The notes beneath the pieces are model-generated. The model did not search any database. It was not told the DNA's origin and saw only the letters and a list, made by a program, of their open reading frames with translations. Positions 7,591 through 16,807 of a DNA stretch of 64,000 nucleotides are shown here, one piece after another (the first letter of the stretch is position 1; each line of letters opens with the position of its first letter). A program made the position numbers and the translations under genes. The DNA comes from Arthrobacter silviterrae (lineage in GTDB: Bacteria > Actinomycetota > Actinomycetes > Actinomycetales > Micrococcaceae), in NCBI RefSeq assembly GCF_011045165.1, contig NZ_JAAKZI010000002.1, positions 124,001 through 188,000 on the forward strand. Reading direction: 5' to 3'.

Positions 7591-8556
7591 ATGACCACAG
7601 GAAAGCCCTTGCTGCCGGACCATGGGGAGACGCGCCAGCCGGCGGACCCCGTACGGCTGGCCGAGGCGCACTGGCGGGCCCTCGAGGCGGCGCACCAGGA
7701 ACGCGTGGACCGCTACGCGTTGCCCTACCTGGCGCGGCGTTCCGCCGGCCAAAAGCACCCTGTCGAGGACTTCCTGTTCACCTACTACACTCAAAAGCCG
7801 GGCCAGCTGCGCCGCTGGCATCCCGGCGCCGGCGTCGTTTTGCATGGCCAGGGCGCCCAGGAACGGTTGGGCTGGAAGTTTTACCGCCCCGCGGACTGCG
7901 GCGGCACCCTGGTTCCGGAGGCACCACACCCGGGTGCCGGCGTCGTGCTTGACACGGAAAAGTTTCTGGCGCAGCGCCGGGAGGCCGTGGACTTTGCCCG
8001 GATCATCCTGGGCCGGACTGCGCTGCGGCCGGCCCAATTTGGCTGCTTTGGGCTGCACGAATGGGCCATGGTCTACAAGCAGGAAGCCAACCAGGTCCGG
8101 CACGAATACCTGCAGCTGCGGCTGGGTTCCGCCGGCACGGATGGGGTGGTGGAGGGCAACAGGATCCGCTGCACGCACTTTGACGCCTACCGTTTCTACA
8201 CCCCGCAGGCCGTCGGGCTCAACGAACTCAGGCCGACGCGGGAAAATCAGCGGGACATGGAACAGCCCGGCTGCCTGCACGCGAACATGGACCTGTACAA
8301 GTGGGCGTACAAGCTGTCGCCCCTGCTGCCGAGTGAATTGGTGATGGACTGTTTTGAGCTGTCGTGGCGGATCCGGGCCATGGACATGCAGGCATCGCCG
8401 TACGACCTCGCGGCGTGGGGCTATCCTCCGATCCAGATCGAGACCGCGGCGGGCAAGGCCGACTATGTGGCGCAACAGCGCGGCTTTGCGGCGGAATCGG
8501 CAGTGCTGAGGGGCCGGCTCAGCGCAGCCCTGGACGCCGCCACCGCCACCTCCTAA
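7591..8556 (+). CDS. Conserved actinobacterial protein (often annotated 3-methyladenine DNA glycosylase)
   Basis: 321 residues, soluble, no signal peptide. Distinctive parts are HPVEDFLFTYYTQKPGQLRRWHPG, LHEWAMVYKQ, RIRCTHFDAYRFYTP, and a C-terminal helical part with ELVMDCFELSWRIRAMDMQASPYDL. From memory this family is widespread in actinobacteria and is commonly labelled 3-methyladenine DNA glycosylase, but I see neither an AlkA helix-hairpin-helix nor a Tag zinc site, so the catalytic label is doubtful. Transcription is probably leaderless. The 32-bp repeat array begins 2 nt after its stop codon. Confidence 0.8.
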   Translation: MTTGKPLLPDHGETRQPADPVRLAEAHWRALEAAHQERVDRYALPYLARRSAGQKHPVEDFLFTYYTQKPGQLRRWHPGAGVVLHGQGAQERLGWKFYRPADCGGTLVPEAPHPGAGVVLDTEKFLAQRREAVDFARIILGRTALRPAQFGCFGLHEWAMVYKQEANQVRHEYLQLRLGSAGTDGVVEGNRIRCTHFDAYRFYTPQAVGLNELRPTRENQRDMEQPGCLHANMDLYKWAYKLSPLLPSELVMDCFELSWRIRAMDMQASPYDLAAWGYPPIQIETAAGKADYVAQQRGFAAESAVLRGRLSAALDAATATS

Positions 8557-8558
8557 CT

Positions 8559-8714
8559 GACGCTCGGTTGCAACCGGGGCACTTTTCCACGACGCTCGGT
8601 TGCAACCGGGGCACTATTTGGGAACGCTCCGAGCATTCCGCGGGAGCGTCGGGAAAAACACCCCAAATGGTGAGGGAGCGTCGGGAAAAACGCCGCCAAA
8701 CATGAGGGAGCGTC
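8559..8714. repeat. 32-bp-period intergenic repeat array (locus A: 3 reverse + 3 forward units)
   Basis: Cores GACGCTC start at 8559 and 8591, with a variant ACGCTC at 8624. After a centre near 8635, forward cores GAGCGTC start at 8644, 8676 and 8708. Every step within an arm is 32 bp, allowing the first-base slip at 8624. Forward units read TGAGGGAGCGTCGGGAAAAA; the first two reverse units carry an internal palindrome CGGTTGCAACCG. The array fills the gap between convergent genes: it begins 2 nt after the TAA at 8554-8556 and ends where the minus-strand stop begins at 8715. Related arrays are at 22182, 23934 and 51154. Confidence 0.85.
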
Positions 8715-9695
8715 TCAGGTGAGGGCGGCGGCGAGTTTGGGTGCCAGGCGTTTCGCCATGAGGGCGTAGCCCGCATTGTCCGGATGCAGGGTGTCGGGCA
8801 GCCGGTCAATCGCCTCCTGCGCGGTCAAAACGGAGGCGCCGTCGATGCAATGCAACCGGGTGTCGCCGCGGCGGCACAGCTCCGCAACCACATCCGCAGT
8901 GGCCGCCCGGTAATCGACCAGGGTCCAGCCGACGTTGTTGGGCTTGTTTTCGCGCGGCGGCGACAGCACGGGCATGATCACCACGATCGGCACCTGGGGG
9001 TGTGCCCTGCGGACTGTGGAAATGAAGCTGAAGACGGCCCCGGCGTATGTCCGTTCGGAATACGCTGACGCGTTGTAGCTGTTGATCCCCACGCACAGGC
9101 TGATGATGTCAAGGGGCGTCTGGGCGATGGTGTCCGCAGCCACGGGGTCCAGCTGGCATTCGCCGGCCAGTCCCAGGTTGCGTAGCTGCCAGCCGTTGCT
9201 GCGCGCCACGAGGGCCGGCCACGTCTCCGTAGGGCCGTCGGCCTGCTGGCAGTGTGTGATGGAACTGCCGTAGGCGAGCCACCGCGGCCCGGACGGGGCG
9301 GACGGCGCCGTCCCGTCGCCGTCGAACGTGGCAGTCTTGAGCCGGAAGTCGCCAAAGTGCGGCAGCCAAACCTCCACAAGGGAGCCTGCGGAGGGCGCAT
9401 CCACCCGCACCACGTGGCGATGGCTGCCCGCGGCGGGCAGCCGGTGGACCAGGGCACCGTCCACCAGGACGTCATACGGCGCGGCATCCGCGGCGCCTTC
9501 CCCCTCTAGCACCAGCGTGCCGCTGCCCGTGCGCCAGCCTGCGCGGACGCCGGCGGCCATGGCGGCCCTGTTGGCCAGGCTGTCGGTGGACGGCGGCAGG
9601 AAGCCGGACGGGTCCAGCCTGAGGAAGCGTTGGGCGCCGTCATGTTCCGTGTCCACGGAAAACATGCCGGACCACTGCGCGGGAACCAAAACCAT
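8715..9695 (-). CDS. SGNH/GDSL-family esterase, possible sialate or carbohydrate O-acetylesterase
   Basis: 326 residues from ATG 9695. The N-terminal 140 residues form a beta-rich accessory domain. The SGNH hydrolase follows: block I WLAYGSSITHC with nucleophile Ser, block II Gly in GLAGECQLD, block III Asn in CVGINSYN, and block V DTLHPDNAGY with the catalytic Asp and His. No signal peptide, so it should act in the cytosol. It lies 84 bp downstream of the sialidase gene on the same strand. Some sialic acids are O-acetylated, so an esterase acting on released sugar is a reasonable guess, not shown by sequence. Confidence 0.85.
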   Translation of the reverse strand: MVLVPAQWSGMFSVDTEHDGAQRFLRLDPSGFLPPSTDSLANRAAMAAGVRAGWRTGSGTLVLEGEGAADAAPYDVLVDGALVHRLPAAGSHRHVVRVDAPSAGSLVEVWLPHFGDFRLKTATFDGDGTAPSAPSGPRWLAYGSSITHCQQADGPTETWPALVARSNGWQLRNLGLAGECQLDPVAADTIAQTPLDIISLCVGINSYNASAYSERTYAGAVFSFISTVRRAHPQVPIVVIMPVLSPPRENKPNNVGWTLVDYRAATADVVAELCRRGDTRLHCIDGASVLTAQEAIDRLPDTLHPDNAGYALMAKRLAPKLAAALT

Positions 9696-9716
9696 GGGAC
9701 AAATCCTATCGATGGT

Positions 9717-9747
9717 GGGGCCGCCGCCCGAACGGGGCGGCGGCCCC
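9717..9747 (-). terminator. Hairpin between sialidase and esterase genes
   Basis: A perfect 13-bp stem, GGGGCCGCCGCCC (9717-9729) paired with 9735-9747, with a 5-nt loop. There is no T-run on either side. It may end or attenuate the sialidase transcript before the esterase gene. Confidence 0.6.
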
Positions 9748-9779
9748 ATTAATGCTGTGCCTCTGCGGCAGCCGGGCTG

Positions 9780-12479
9780 CTATGGCGTGACGTGGAAGGC
9801 CCCGAAGGAGACCTGCGCACCGTCCCTGTCGAGCAGCACCAGCGTGTCCAGGCCGTTCTTGGTGCCTTCCGGAACCGTGAATGTGATGGTCCCTTCGGCG
9901 TCGGCCAGGAACCAGCCGAAGCGCTGGCCGTGCTGGTTCAGGTACACATACGCCCACTGCTTGGCGGGCGCGCCGTGAACCGTGACGGTGTCGCCCACCC
10001 GGTACTTGCCGTCCTGCAGGCCCAGGTCAACCGGCGGCTGCCCGTTGAGATTGGCCCGGTCGACGGCGGGGCTGCCCGCCGGCATCGGCGGGACCACCGG
10101 CAGCGTCAGGGCTGCTGCCGCAAGGTCGACGGCGGCCGTCCTGGCGCCATTGTGGCCCGCAGCGGCAATGGTGGACGCCGTTACCTGCCCGGCCGCCAGC
10201 TCTTCGGCTGTCACGGCACGGGTGGAGGTGAAGCTCGCGGACTGGCCCGGTGCCAGCGCGGCCACCGGGGAGCCGACGCCGGCTGCGGCAACGTCCGTCA
10301 GGGGCACGTTGCCGGAGTTCGTCACGGTGACCGTGGTGGTGACGGTGTCGCCGGTGTTGGCGAAACCGTTGCCGTCGGCGTCGTTCCAGGCCGTGGAGGC
10401 CGTGCCGCTGAGCTGGGGGTTGCGCACCATGAGGTCCACCTCGTCGCCGGTGATGGTGTAGTTTTGCGTTTCCGCGCCGGTGCCCGTCACCTGCCATGTT
10501 GTCACCGGGACAAAGAAGCCGTTCGCGGCTTCCTCTGCTGTGACCACGTGCTTGGGGGTGGTGCAGTTGTAGCTGCCCCAGACCGGCAGCACCATGTACC
10601 GGCAGTTGCCGGCTCCCGGCGGCACAAAGGGTGCCACGTTTCCGGACTGGGGCACCACTGCCTCGCTGATGTTGCCGGTGCTGGCGACGGCGAAGGAGTA
10701 GGGCACGGAGTCGCCGGCGGCGTACGGGTTGGCGGCCAGGTCGCGGCCGGCGTCATTGCGGGAGCCGGTGATGGCCGCCCCCACCAGGGTTTCCGTGGAG
10801 CCGCCCGTGATGGTCACGGGGACGGCGGCGCTGAGCACGTGGCCCAGCACGGTGGCCTGCGCCTTGATGCTGGTGCTGCCTGCCTTGGCGTAGGACGGGA
10901 TGGTGACGGGGACCTGGACAGTTGCCTTCCCGCCGGCCGGAATGGAGGGCAGCTGCACGGAACCAAAGGCCCATCCGGCTTGCGGCGCAAATGTTGCCGT
11001 GGCCCCGTCAATGGCTGCGGCTGAGGTGTTGCTGACCGTCAGTGAGGCCGAAACCGTGGCGCCGTTGTCACCAGTGACGGGGGCGGCGGCGAGGCTGGCG
11101 TCGCAGAAGGCGTCGACCCAGGCGGCATTGAACTTGCCGAAGGTGATGGTGTTGGAGTCGCCCTCATACAGGATGCCAAAGCTGCCGTCGGAGAGCGCGG
11201 TGACGGTGGAGTAGCTCATGGTGCCGGCCTTGAACTGCTTGCCCGCGCTCCAGGTGGCCCCGTCGTCGCAGGAGTAGCGGACGGTGCCGTTGGTACGGCT
11301 GGAGCGGTTGTTCGCGTTGGAGAACAGCAGCACCTTGGCTGCCGGGGTGCCTTCGGCGGCGTCGGGGAACATGCGGGTCAGGCCGGCATTGTTGGTGGGG
11401 TCCGTCAGGGCTGAGTCGTAGCTGACCGCCCCGTAGCTGGCGCCGCCGTCGGTGGAAATGGCGATCTTGCGCCCGCCGCCGTTGGCGCTGTCGCGTGAGT
11501 TGAGCATGACGCGCCCGTCGGAAAGCTCCACCACCTTGTTTTCGTCCATGCCGGTGCCGACGAACGCCCCGCGCTGCCAGGTTTTTCCGTGGTCGTCGGA
11601 ATAGACGCTGTAGGCCTGAATGATAGTGCTGCCGTCGGCCTGCTTGACCTTGCCGGCGTACTGCTGGATGAGCCTGCCCTTGTACGGGCCGTACTTGAGC
11701 TGGATGCCTTCGCCGGAGGAGGCGAACATGCCGGCAACCCCGCCCACATTGGCCACGCCGTTGACAGTGGCGCCTGCGGGCTTGGCCACGGAGGTGACCA
11801 GCGGGCCCGCGAAGCCGGCGTAGGCGGAGCCGGTGGCGTAACCGGCCGGGACGGGCAGCGTGGGCATGTTGGCCGGGTCCGTGGACCAGCTCAGCCCGCC
11901 GTCGGTGGAGACGGAGACCTCGGTGCTGATGACCTGGCGGTCGGCGTCGTCATTGTTGAAGGTGCTGCCGGCGAAGCCCTGGTCCTTGGAGTAGACGTGG
12001 AAGTTGAAGACGGTGCCGGTCTCCTTGTCCACCACATAGCTGGGATCACTGAAGCCGTAGCGCAGCACGCCGGGGGCTGCGAGCTGGCCGCGGGCAATGT
12101 ACGTTGGCGCGCCCCACGTCTTGCCGCCGTCGGTGCTGCGGCGCTGGACGATGGAGTTGGGCGACGGCGAGTCCCCGCCGTCGGGCCGCCCGTCATAGGC
12201 TGCCAGCAGCACCCCGTTGCCCAGGTCGGCCAGCCCAACGATGCGGTAGTACTTGCCCAGGACGGGGTCAATGGCGTTGTCGCCATTGCTGGCCAGAACT
12301 TGCTGCGTGTAGCTCGGCGCCGCCACGGTGGCGGGCCCCGTGGCGGCAGACCCGGCGGTGGCAGGCACCGCGGCAAGGGCCGGGGACACCGCGGCGGCGA
12401 GCAGCGCGGCGCTGAGAACCCCGGCGGCGGCCATCCTTGGCGCGCCCTTCCAGCGGTTCATTGTGTTGGTGGACTTCAT
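9780..12479 (-). CDS. Secreted exo-alpha-sialidase (GH33) with C-terminal accessory domains
   Basis: 899 residues. Signal peptide of about 36 residues (basic start, Ala/Leu core, cleavage near ALAAVPA). The six-bladed sialidase propeller covers about residues 55-460: the YRIV motif carries the first Arg of the active-site triad, and Asp-boxes STDGGKTW, STDGGLSW, SDDHGKTW, STDGGASY and SCDDGATW mark successive blades. A NEW3-like beta-sandwich follows (about 470-560), then an unassigned beta-rich region with a possible second sandwich and a C-terminal Ig-like region (about 830-899). No LPXTG sorting motif, so it is probably secreted. Cleaves terminal sialic acid from glycans. AAAGGA precedes the ATG. 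No sialic-acid transporter or lyase is nearby. Confidence 0.92.
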   Translation of the reverse strand: MKSTNTMNRWKGAPRMAAAGVLSAALLAAAVSPALAAVPATAGSAATGPATVAAPSYTQQVLASNGDNAIDPVLGKYYRIVGLADLGNGVLLAAYDGRPDGGDSPSPNSIVQRRSTDGGKTWGAPTYIARGQLAAPGVLRYGFSDPSYVVDKETGTVFNFHVYSKDQGFAGSTFNNDDADRQVISTEVSVSTDGGLSWSTDPANMPTLPVPAGYATGSAYAGFAGPLVTSVAKPAGATVNGVANVGGVAGMFASSGEGIQLKYGPYKGRLIQQYAGKVKQADGSTIIQAYSVYSDDHGKTWQRGAFVGTGMDENKVVELSDGRVMLNSRDSANGGGRKIAISTDGGASYGAVSYDSALTDPTNNAGLTRMFPDAAEGTPAAKVLLFSNANNRSSRTNGTVRYSCDDGATWSAGKQFKAGTMSYSTVTALSDGSFGILYEGDSNTITFGKFNAAWVDAFCDASLAAAPVTGDNGATVSASLTVSNTSAAAIDGATATFAPQAGWAFGSVQLPSIPAGGKATVQVPVTIPSYAKAGSTSIKAQATVLGHVLSAAVPVTITGGSTETLVGAAITGSRNDAGRDLAANPYAAGDSVPYSFAVASTGNISEAVVPQSGNVAPFVPPGAGNCRYMVLPVWGSYNCTTPKHVVTAEEAANGFFVPVTTWQVTGTGAETQNYTITGDEVDLMVRNPQLSGTASTAWNDADGNGFANTGDTVTTTVTVTNSGNVPLTDVAAAGVGSPVAALAPGQSASFTSTRAVTAEELAAGQVTASTIAAAGHNGARTAAVDLAAAALTLPVVPPMPAGSPAVDRANLNGQPPVDLGLQDGKYRVGDTVTVHGAPAKQWAYVYLNQHGQRFGWFLADAEGTITFTVPEGTKNGLDTLVLLDRDGAQVSFGAFHVTP

Positions 12480-12809
12480 GTGTTCCTTTCACGGGGCCGC
12501 AGCACGGCCGCAGGGAATTCGACGAATGCACATCCCACCCAAGGTGCCAGTCCTCCGTCCTGGGAGGTGGGATGTGGTATCACGGTACTATGCGATGGAT
12601 CACATTGATAGTCCCCCGCGGTTCGGGTCCAAATGTGTCGTCATCTTTCCCCCGTCCGCCGATTCCGGGAGTTTGCAAAGACTCGGTAGAATGGAAAGGC
12701 AAGCTCGCGGAGCGCTTCATCTACCGGTTTTCAGGCCGCTGCGGCCTGGCCAAAGACGGCGTAAGACGGCAATCCGTGGCCACCCCCTTTTTAAACAGGA
12801 GTCCAACGG
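12480..12809. other. 330-bp divergent control region between sialidase and purS
   Basis: No gene is supported here. It holds the sialidase ribosome-binding site at its left end and the purS leader at its right end. A possible purS -10 box is TAGAAT (12687-12692), without a clear -35. TACTAT near 12586 could serve either side. I see no convincing PurR-type box, riboswitch or long hairpin. Confidence 0.4.
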
Positions 12810-13061
12810 ATGCCCCGGATCGTTGTCGATGTCATGCTCAAGCCCGAAATCCTCGACCCGCAGGGAAAGGCCATTGTTGGCGCCCTTCCCCGCCTGGGTT
12901 TCACCGCTTTCTCCGCTGTCCGCCAGGGCAAGCGCTTTGAACTAACGGTGGACGGCGAGGTGACCGAGGAGATTTTGGCGCAGGCACGCGAGGCCGCCGA
13001 GTCCATGCTGTCCAACCCGGTCATTGAAGACGTGGTCAACGTTGAAGTGGTGGCGGACTAG
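12810..13061 (+). CDS. purS: Phosphoribosylformylglycinamidine synthase, PurS subunit
   Basis: 83 residues, the standard PurS length, beginning [21 protein letters not shown] and including [17 protein letters not shown]. PurS is the small structural subunit that joins PurQ and small-type PurL in the FGAM synthase complex (fourth step of purine synthesis, cytosol). CAGGAG lies 9 nt before ATG. It is first of purS-purQ-purL; purQ starts 2 nt after its stop. Confidence 0.97.
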   Translation: MPRIVVDVMLKPEILDPQGKAIVGALPRLGFTAFSAVRQGKRFELTVDGEVTEEILAQAREAAESMLSNPVIEDVVNVEVVAD

Positions 13062-13063
13062 CC

Positions 13064-13816
13064 ATGACTGAAACCCCCCTGATCGGCTCCTACCCGTCGG
13101 GCCCGGCCGGCGCCCCCCTGGCAGGTGCCCGCATTGGCGTTGTCACCTTCCCCGGCACCCTGGACGACCGCGACGCGGCCCGTGCGGTGCGGGTGTCCGG
13201 GGCCACCGCCGTCGAACTGTGGCACGCCGACACCGAACTTGCCGACGTTGACGCCGTCATCATCCCCGGCGGCTTCTCCTACGGCGACTACCTGCGCGCC
13301 GGGGCCATTTCCCGCTTTGCCCCGCTCATGGGCAAGATTGTTGACGCTGCGAACTCGGACGCCAAGCTGCCGGTGCTGGGCATCTGCAACGGCTTCCAGA
13401 TCCTGACCGAGGCGCACCTTTTGCCCGGCTCCATGATCAAGAATGACCACCTGAAGTTCCTGTGCCGCGACCAGGTGCTGCGCGTGGAGAACAACACCAC
13501 CGCCTGGACCAACGCGTACGCCGCAGGCCAGGACATCACGGTGCCGCTGAAGAACCAGGACGGCCAGTACATCGCCGACGAAAAGACCCTGGACGCGCTG
13601 GAGGCCGAGGGCCTTGTGACGTTCCGCTACATGGGCGGCAACCCGAACGGCTCACGCCGCGACATCGCAGGCATATCCAACGCCGCCGGCAACGTGGTGG
13701 GCCTCATGCCGCACCCCGAGCACGCCGTGGAGACCGGCTACGGCCCGGGCCACACCGGCACCGACGGCCTGGGTTTCTTCGCATCCGTCCTGAACACGCT
13801 GCTTGGAGGCAAATAA
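13064..13816 (+). CDS. purQ: Phosphoribosylformylglycinamidine synthase, PurQ glutaminase subunit
   Basis: 250 residues, class I glutamine amidotransferase. Motifs: [35 protein letters not shown] (oxyanion region), nucleophile Cys in [10 protein letters not shown], and catalytic His/Glu in [11 protein letters not shown]. Releases ammonia from glutamine for PurL. Starts about 20 residues before the usual homology with an extra [18 protein letters not shown] segment. The stop directly abuts the purL start (TAA-ATG, 13814-13819), indicating coupling. Confidence 0.97.
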   Translation: MTETPLIGSYPSGPAGAPLAGARIGVVTFPGTLDDRDAARAVRVSGATAVELWHADTELADVDAVIIPGGFSYGDYLRAGAISRFAPLMGKIVDAANSDAKLPVLGICNGFQILTEAHLLPGSMIKNDHLKFLCRDQVLRVENNTTAWTNAYAAGQDITVPLKNQDGQYIADEKTLDALEAEGLVTFRYMGGNPNGSRRDIAGISNAAGNVVGLMPHPEHAVETGYGPGHTGTDGLGFFASVLNTLLGGK

Positions 13817-16135
13817 ATGGCTGAGATTTCCACCGAGTCCGCCCAAAAGTTCAACATCGACACGGTTGAAAACGCCGCTGCCACGCCCGACGTCGAGCTG
13901 CCCTGGGCCGAGCTGGGCCTGAAGCAAAACGAGTACGACGACGTCGTGAAGGTTTTGGGGCGACGCCCCACTGGCGCTGAGCTCGCCATGTACTCCGTCA
14001 TGTGGAGCGAGCACTGCTCCTACAAGTCCTCCAAGAACCACCTCCGCCAGTTTGGCGAAAAGGTCACCGAGGAGATGAAGAAGGACATGCTGGTGGGCAT
14101 CGGCGAAAACGCCGGCGTCACCAACCTGGGGGACGGCTGGGCCGTCACGTTCAAGATCGAAAGCCACAATTCGCCGTCGTTCGTGGAGCCCTACCAGGGT
14201 GCCGCCACCGGCATCGGCGGCATTGTCCGCGACATCATCTCGATGGGCGCCCGCCCCGTGGCCGTCATGGACCCGCTGCGCTTTGGCGCCATCGACCACC
14301 CGGACACGGCCCGCGTCATGCACGGCGCCGTGGCAGGCATTGGCGGCTACGGCAACTCCCTGGGCCTGCCGAACATTGGCGGCGAGATGGTCTTCGACCC
14401 GATCTACCAGGGCAACCCGCTGGTCAACGCGCTGGCCGTGGGCGTGATGCGCCACGAGGACATCCGCCTGGCCAACGCCTCCGGCCTGGGCAACAAGGTG
14501 GTGCTGTTCGGCGCGCGCACCGGCGGCGACGGCATTGGCGGCGCCTCCGTGCTGGCTTCGGAGTCCTTCGATTCCACCAAGCCCTCCAAGCGCCCGGCCG
14601 TGCAGGTGGGCGACCCCTTCGCCGAAAAGGTGCTCATTGAGTGCTGCCTGGAGCTGTTCAAGGGCTCCCTCGTGGAGGGCATCCAGGACCTGGGCGCCGC
14701 CGGCATCTCCTGCGCCACGTCGGAGCTGGCCTCCAACGGCGACGGCGGCATGGAGGTCGAGCTGACGTCCGTGCTGCTGCGCGACCCCACCCTCACACCG
14801 GGCGAAATCCTCATGTCCGAGTCCCAGGAACGCATGATGGCCGTGGTCTCCCCCGAGAACGTGGCCGCATTTGAGGCCGTCATGGACAAGTGGGCCGTGG
14901 AGTATTCCTGGCTGGGCGAGGTCACCGGCACCGGCCGCCTCATTATCAAGTGGGAGGGCGAGGTGATTGTCGACGTCGATCCCCGCACCGTGGCGCACGA
15001 CGGCCCGGTCTACGACCGCCCCTACGCCCGCCCGGAATGGCAGGACGCCCTGCAGGCGGACACCTTCACCGGCTCCGTGCAGGACGCCGGCCGCCCCGCC
15101 ACCGCGGAAGAGCTCAAGGCAGCCGTCCTGGAGCTCATGGCCTCCCCCAACATGTGCTCGAAGGACTGGATCACCAACCAGTACGACCGCTACGTGGGCG
15201 GCAACACCGCCATGGCCTTCCCCGACGACGCCGGAGTGATCCGCGTGGACGAGGAAACCGGGCTGGGCGTTGCCCTGGCCACCGACGCCAACGGCCGCTA
15301 CACGTTCCTGGACCCGTACCACGGCGCGCAGCTGGCCCTGGCCGAGGCCTACCGCAACGTGGCCACCTCCGGCGCCATCCCGATGGCCGTCAGCGACTGC
15401 CTGAACTTCGGCTCCCCCGAGGACCCCAACGTCATGTGGCAGCTGGCGGAGGCCATCCGCGGCCTGTCCGACGCCTGCATGGAACTGGGCATCCCGGTCA
15501 CCGGCGGCAACGTCTCCCTCTACAACCAGACGGGCACCACCCCCATCCACCCCACCCCCGTGGTGGCGGTCCTGGGCAAGTTCGACGACGTTGCCCGGCG
15601 CACGCCGTCGGGCTGGGCCGAGGACGGCCAGGCCATCTACCTGCTGGGCACCACGGCCGCCGAACTGGACGGCTCCGAGTGGGCCAACCTCCGCGGGCAC
15701 CTGGGCGGCGCCGCACCCGCGGTTGACCTGAAGCGCGAGCGGGAACTGGGTGAGATCCTCATCAATGCCTCACGCGACGGCATGATTGACTCGGCCCACG
15801 ACCTGTCCGAGGGCGGCCTTGCCGCCGCCCTGGTGGAGTCTTCGCTGCGGAACAACACCGGCGCCCGCGTGGCGCTGGACGAGGTGGCCGCACGGGACGG
15901 CGTGGACATCTTCACGCTGCTGTTCTCCGAGACGCAGGGCCGGGCCATCGTATCCGTCCCGCGCAGCGAAGAGGTCAGGTTCAACGATATGTGCACCGCC
16001 CGCCACTTCCCGGTCTCCCGGATCGGCGTGGTGGACGCCGCCGGCGGCGCCCTTGACCTGCAGGGCCTGTTCAGCGCCCCGCTGGACCAGCTCCGCGAGG
16101 CGCATGAGGGAACGCTGACCAAGCACTTCGGCTAA
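13817..16135 (+). CDS. purL: Phosphoribosylformylglycinamidine synthase, PurL synthetase subunit (small type)
   Basis: 772 residues, the small PurL without fused PurS or PurQ domains. Recognised by [16 protein letters not shown] near the N-terminus, [25 protein letters not shown], and duplicated AIRS-type halves, the second with [20 protein letters not shown] and [18 protein letters not shown]-dependent conversion of FGAR to FGAM. Last gene of purSQL; a long inverted repeat (16144-16219) starts 9 nt after its stop. Long antisense frames over this gene are composition artefacts. Confidence 0.97.
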   Translation: MAEISTESAQKFNIDTVENAAATPDVELPWAELGLKQNEYDDVVKVLGRRPTGAELAMYSVMWSEHCSYKSSKNHLRQFGEKVTEEMKKDMLVGIGENAGVTNLGDGWAVTFKIESHNSPSFVEPYQGAATGIGGIVRDIISMGARPVAVMDPLRFGAIDHPDTARVMHGAVAGIGGYGNSLGLPNIGGEMVFDPIYQGNPLVNALAVGVMRHEDIRLANASGLGNKVVLFGARTGGDGIGGASVLASESFDSTKPSKRPAVQVGDPFAEKVLIECCLELFKGSLVEGIQDLGAAGISCATSELASNGDGGMEVELTSVLLRDPTLTPGEILMSESQERMMAVVSPENVAAFEAVMDKWAVEYSWLGEVTGTGRLIIKWEGEVIVDVDPRTVAHDGPVYDRPYARPEWQDALQADTFTGSVQDAGRPATAEELKAAVLELMASPNMCSKDWITNQYDRYVGGNTAMAFPDDAGVIRVDEETGLGVALATDANGRYTFLDPYHGAQLALAEAYRNVATSGAIPMAVSDCLNFGSPEDPNVMWQLAEAIRGLSDACMELGIPVTGGNVSLYNQTGTTPIHPTPVVAVLGKFDDVARRTPSGWAEDGQAIYLLGTTAAELDGSEWANLRGHLGGAAPAVDLKRERELGEILINASRDGMIDSAHDLSEGGLAAALVESSLRNNTGARVALDEVAARDGVDIFTLLFSETQGRAIVSVPRSEEVRFNDMCTARHFPVSRIGVVDAAGGALDLQGLFSAPLDQLREAHEGTLTKHFG

Positions 16136-16143
16136 CCCCCTCC

Positions 16144-16219
16144 GCAACTGTGAGTCAGAAACTGCACGGGAATCAACCAAAACAGGTTGATCATGATGCA
16201 GTTTCTGACTCACAGTTGC
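16144..16219. repeat. Dispersed inverted-repeat element, copy 1 (convergent junction)
   Basis: A perfect 23-bp inverted repeat: the left arm 16144-16166 starts GCAACTGTGAGTCAG and the right arm is 16197-16219, with a 30-nt spacer. It lies between the purL stop (16135) and the stop of the minus-strand gene, whose TTA begins at 16220 directly behind the right arm. A near-identical element occupies another convergent junction at 29613-29685. No T-run follows, so a classical terminator is unlikely though an end-forming hairpin is possible. Confidence 0.85.
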
Positions 16220-16807
16220 TTAAGCGGTGAGGGATTGGGCCGCCCGCAGGTACGCCATTGTCACGTTGCGCTGGGTCAGCTTTGTGACCGGGGAGCCCAG
16301 CCTGAAGAGCAGGCCCGAGGGCTTGCTGAAGGCAAGGAGCCTGAACCAGACGCCGCCGTCGGGCGTTTTCATGGCCAGGAATGCCTCCTCGCCAAGGGCC
16401 GGGTGTCCCGGGAGCGTGCCGTAGCCAAACCCGGCCAGCTGCACCTCGGTGCCGTCGCTGCGCAGCACGCCCGCGGGCTCCAGCGCCCAGACCACCTCGC
16501 ACGGAACCGGCAGCCTGAGGTCACCGACACCGAAGCCGCTGACCACCCGGGCACCCACCACGGCGCGCGGGGGTGCCGACACCCGCAGGCCCGCGCGGCG
16601 CTGGATTTGCCACGTCAGGATGCCCTCGGCCAGTGCCGTGAAGGCGGCGTCCCCGGTGCCCACCCGCAGTTGCCTGTCCACATGGTCAAAGCCGTCCGGC
16701 CACGCGCCGGTTCCCGTGGGCAGCCCGGCGTTCAGGCGGGTCCTGCCCATCTCCGGGTAGTTCAGGCCCGGCTTCCCCTGGCCGGACCGGCTATTCCTTG
16801 GCAACAC
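16220..16807 (-). CDS. DUF1990-family protein
   Basis: 195 residues. The hallmark NYPEMGRTR near the N-terminus, the WQIQRRAGLRV segment, and ALEPAGVLRSDGTEVQLAGFGYGTLPGHPALGEEAF match the DUF1990 family found in actinobacteria and plants. Biochemical role unknown. ATG 16807 is preferred because NYPEMG belongs to the domain and must be included; this overlaps the previous gene's stop (16791) by 17 nt. No signal peptide or membrane helix. Confidence 0.8.
   Translation of the reverse strand: MLPRNSRSGQGKPGLNYPEMGRTRLNAGLPTGTGAWPDGFDHVDRQLRVGTGDAAFTALAEGILTWQIQRRAGLRVSAPPRAVVGARVVSGFGVGDLRLPVPCEVVWALEPAGVLRSDGTEVQLAGFGYGTLPGHPALGEEAFLAMKTPDGGVWFRLLAFSKPSGLLFRLGSPVTKLTQRNVTMAYLRAAQSLTA

Noticed and set aside
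13652-15700. 682-codon open frame antisense to purL
   Set aside because: It has the His/Gly/Val-rich composition of a codon-position shadow in high-GC DNA and no recognisable domain; purS, purQ and purL on the plus strand fully explain the region.
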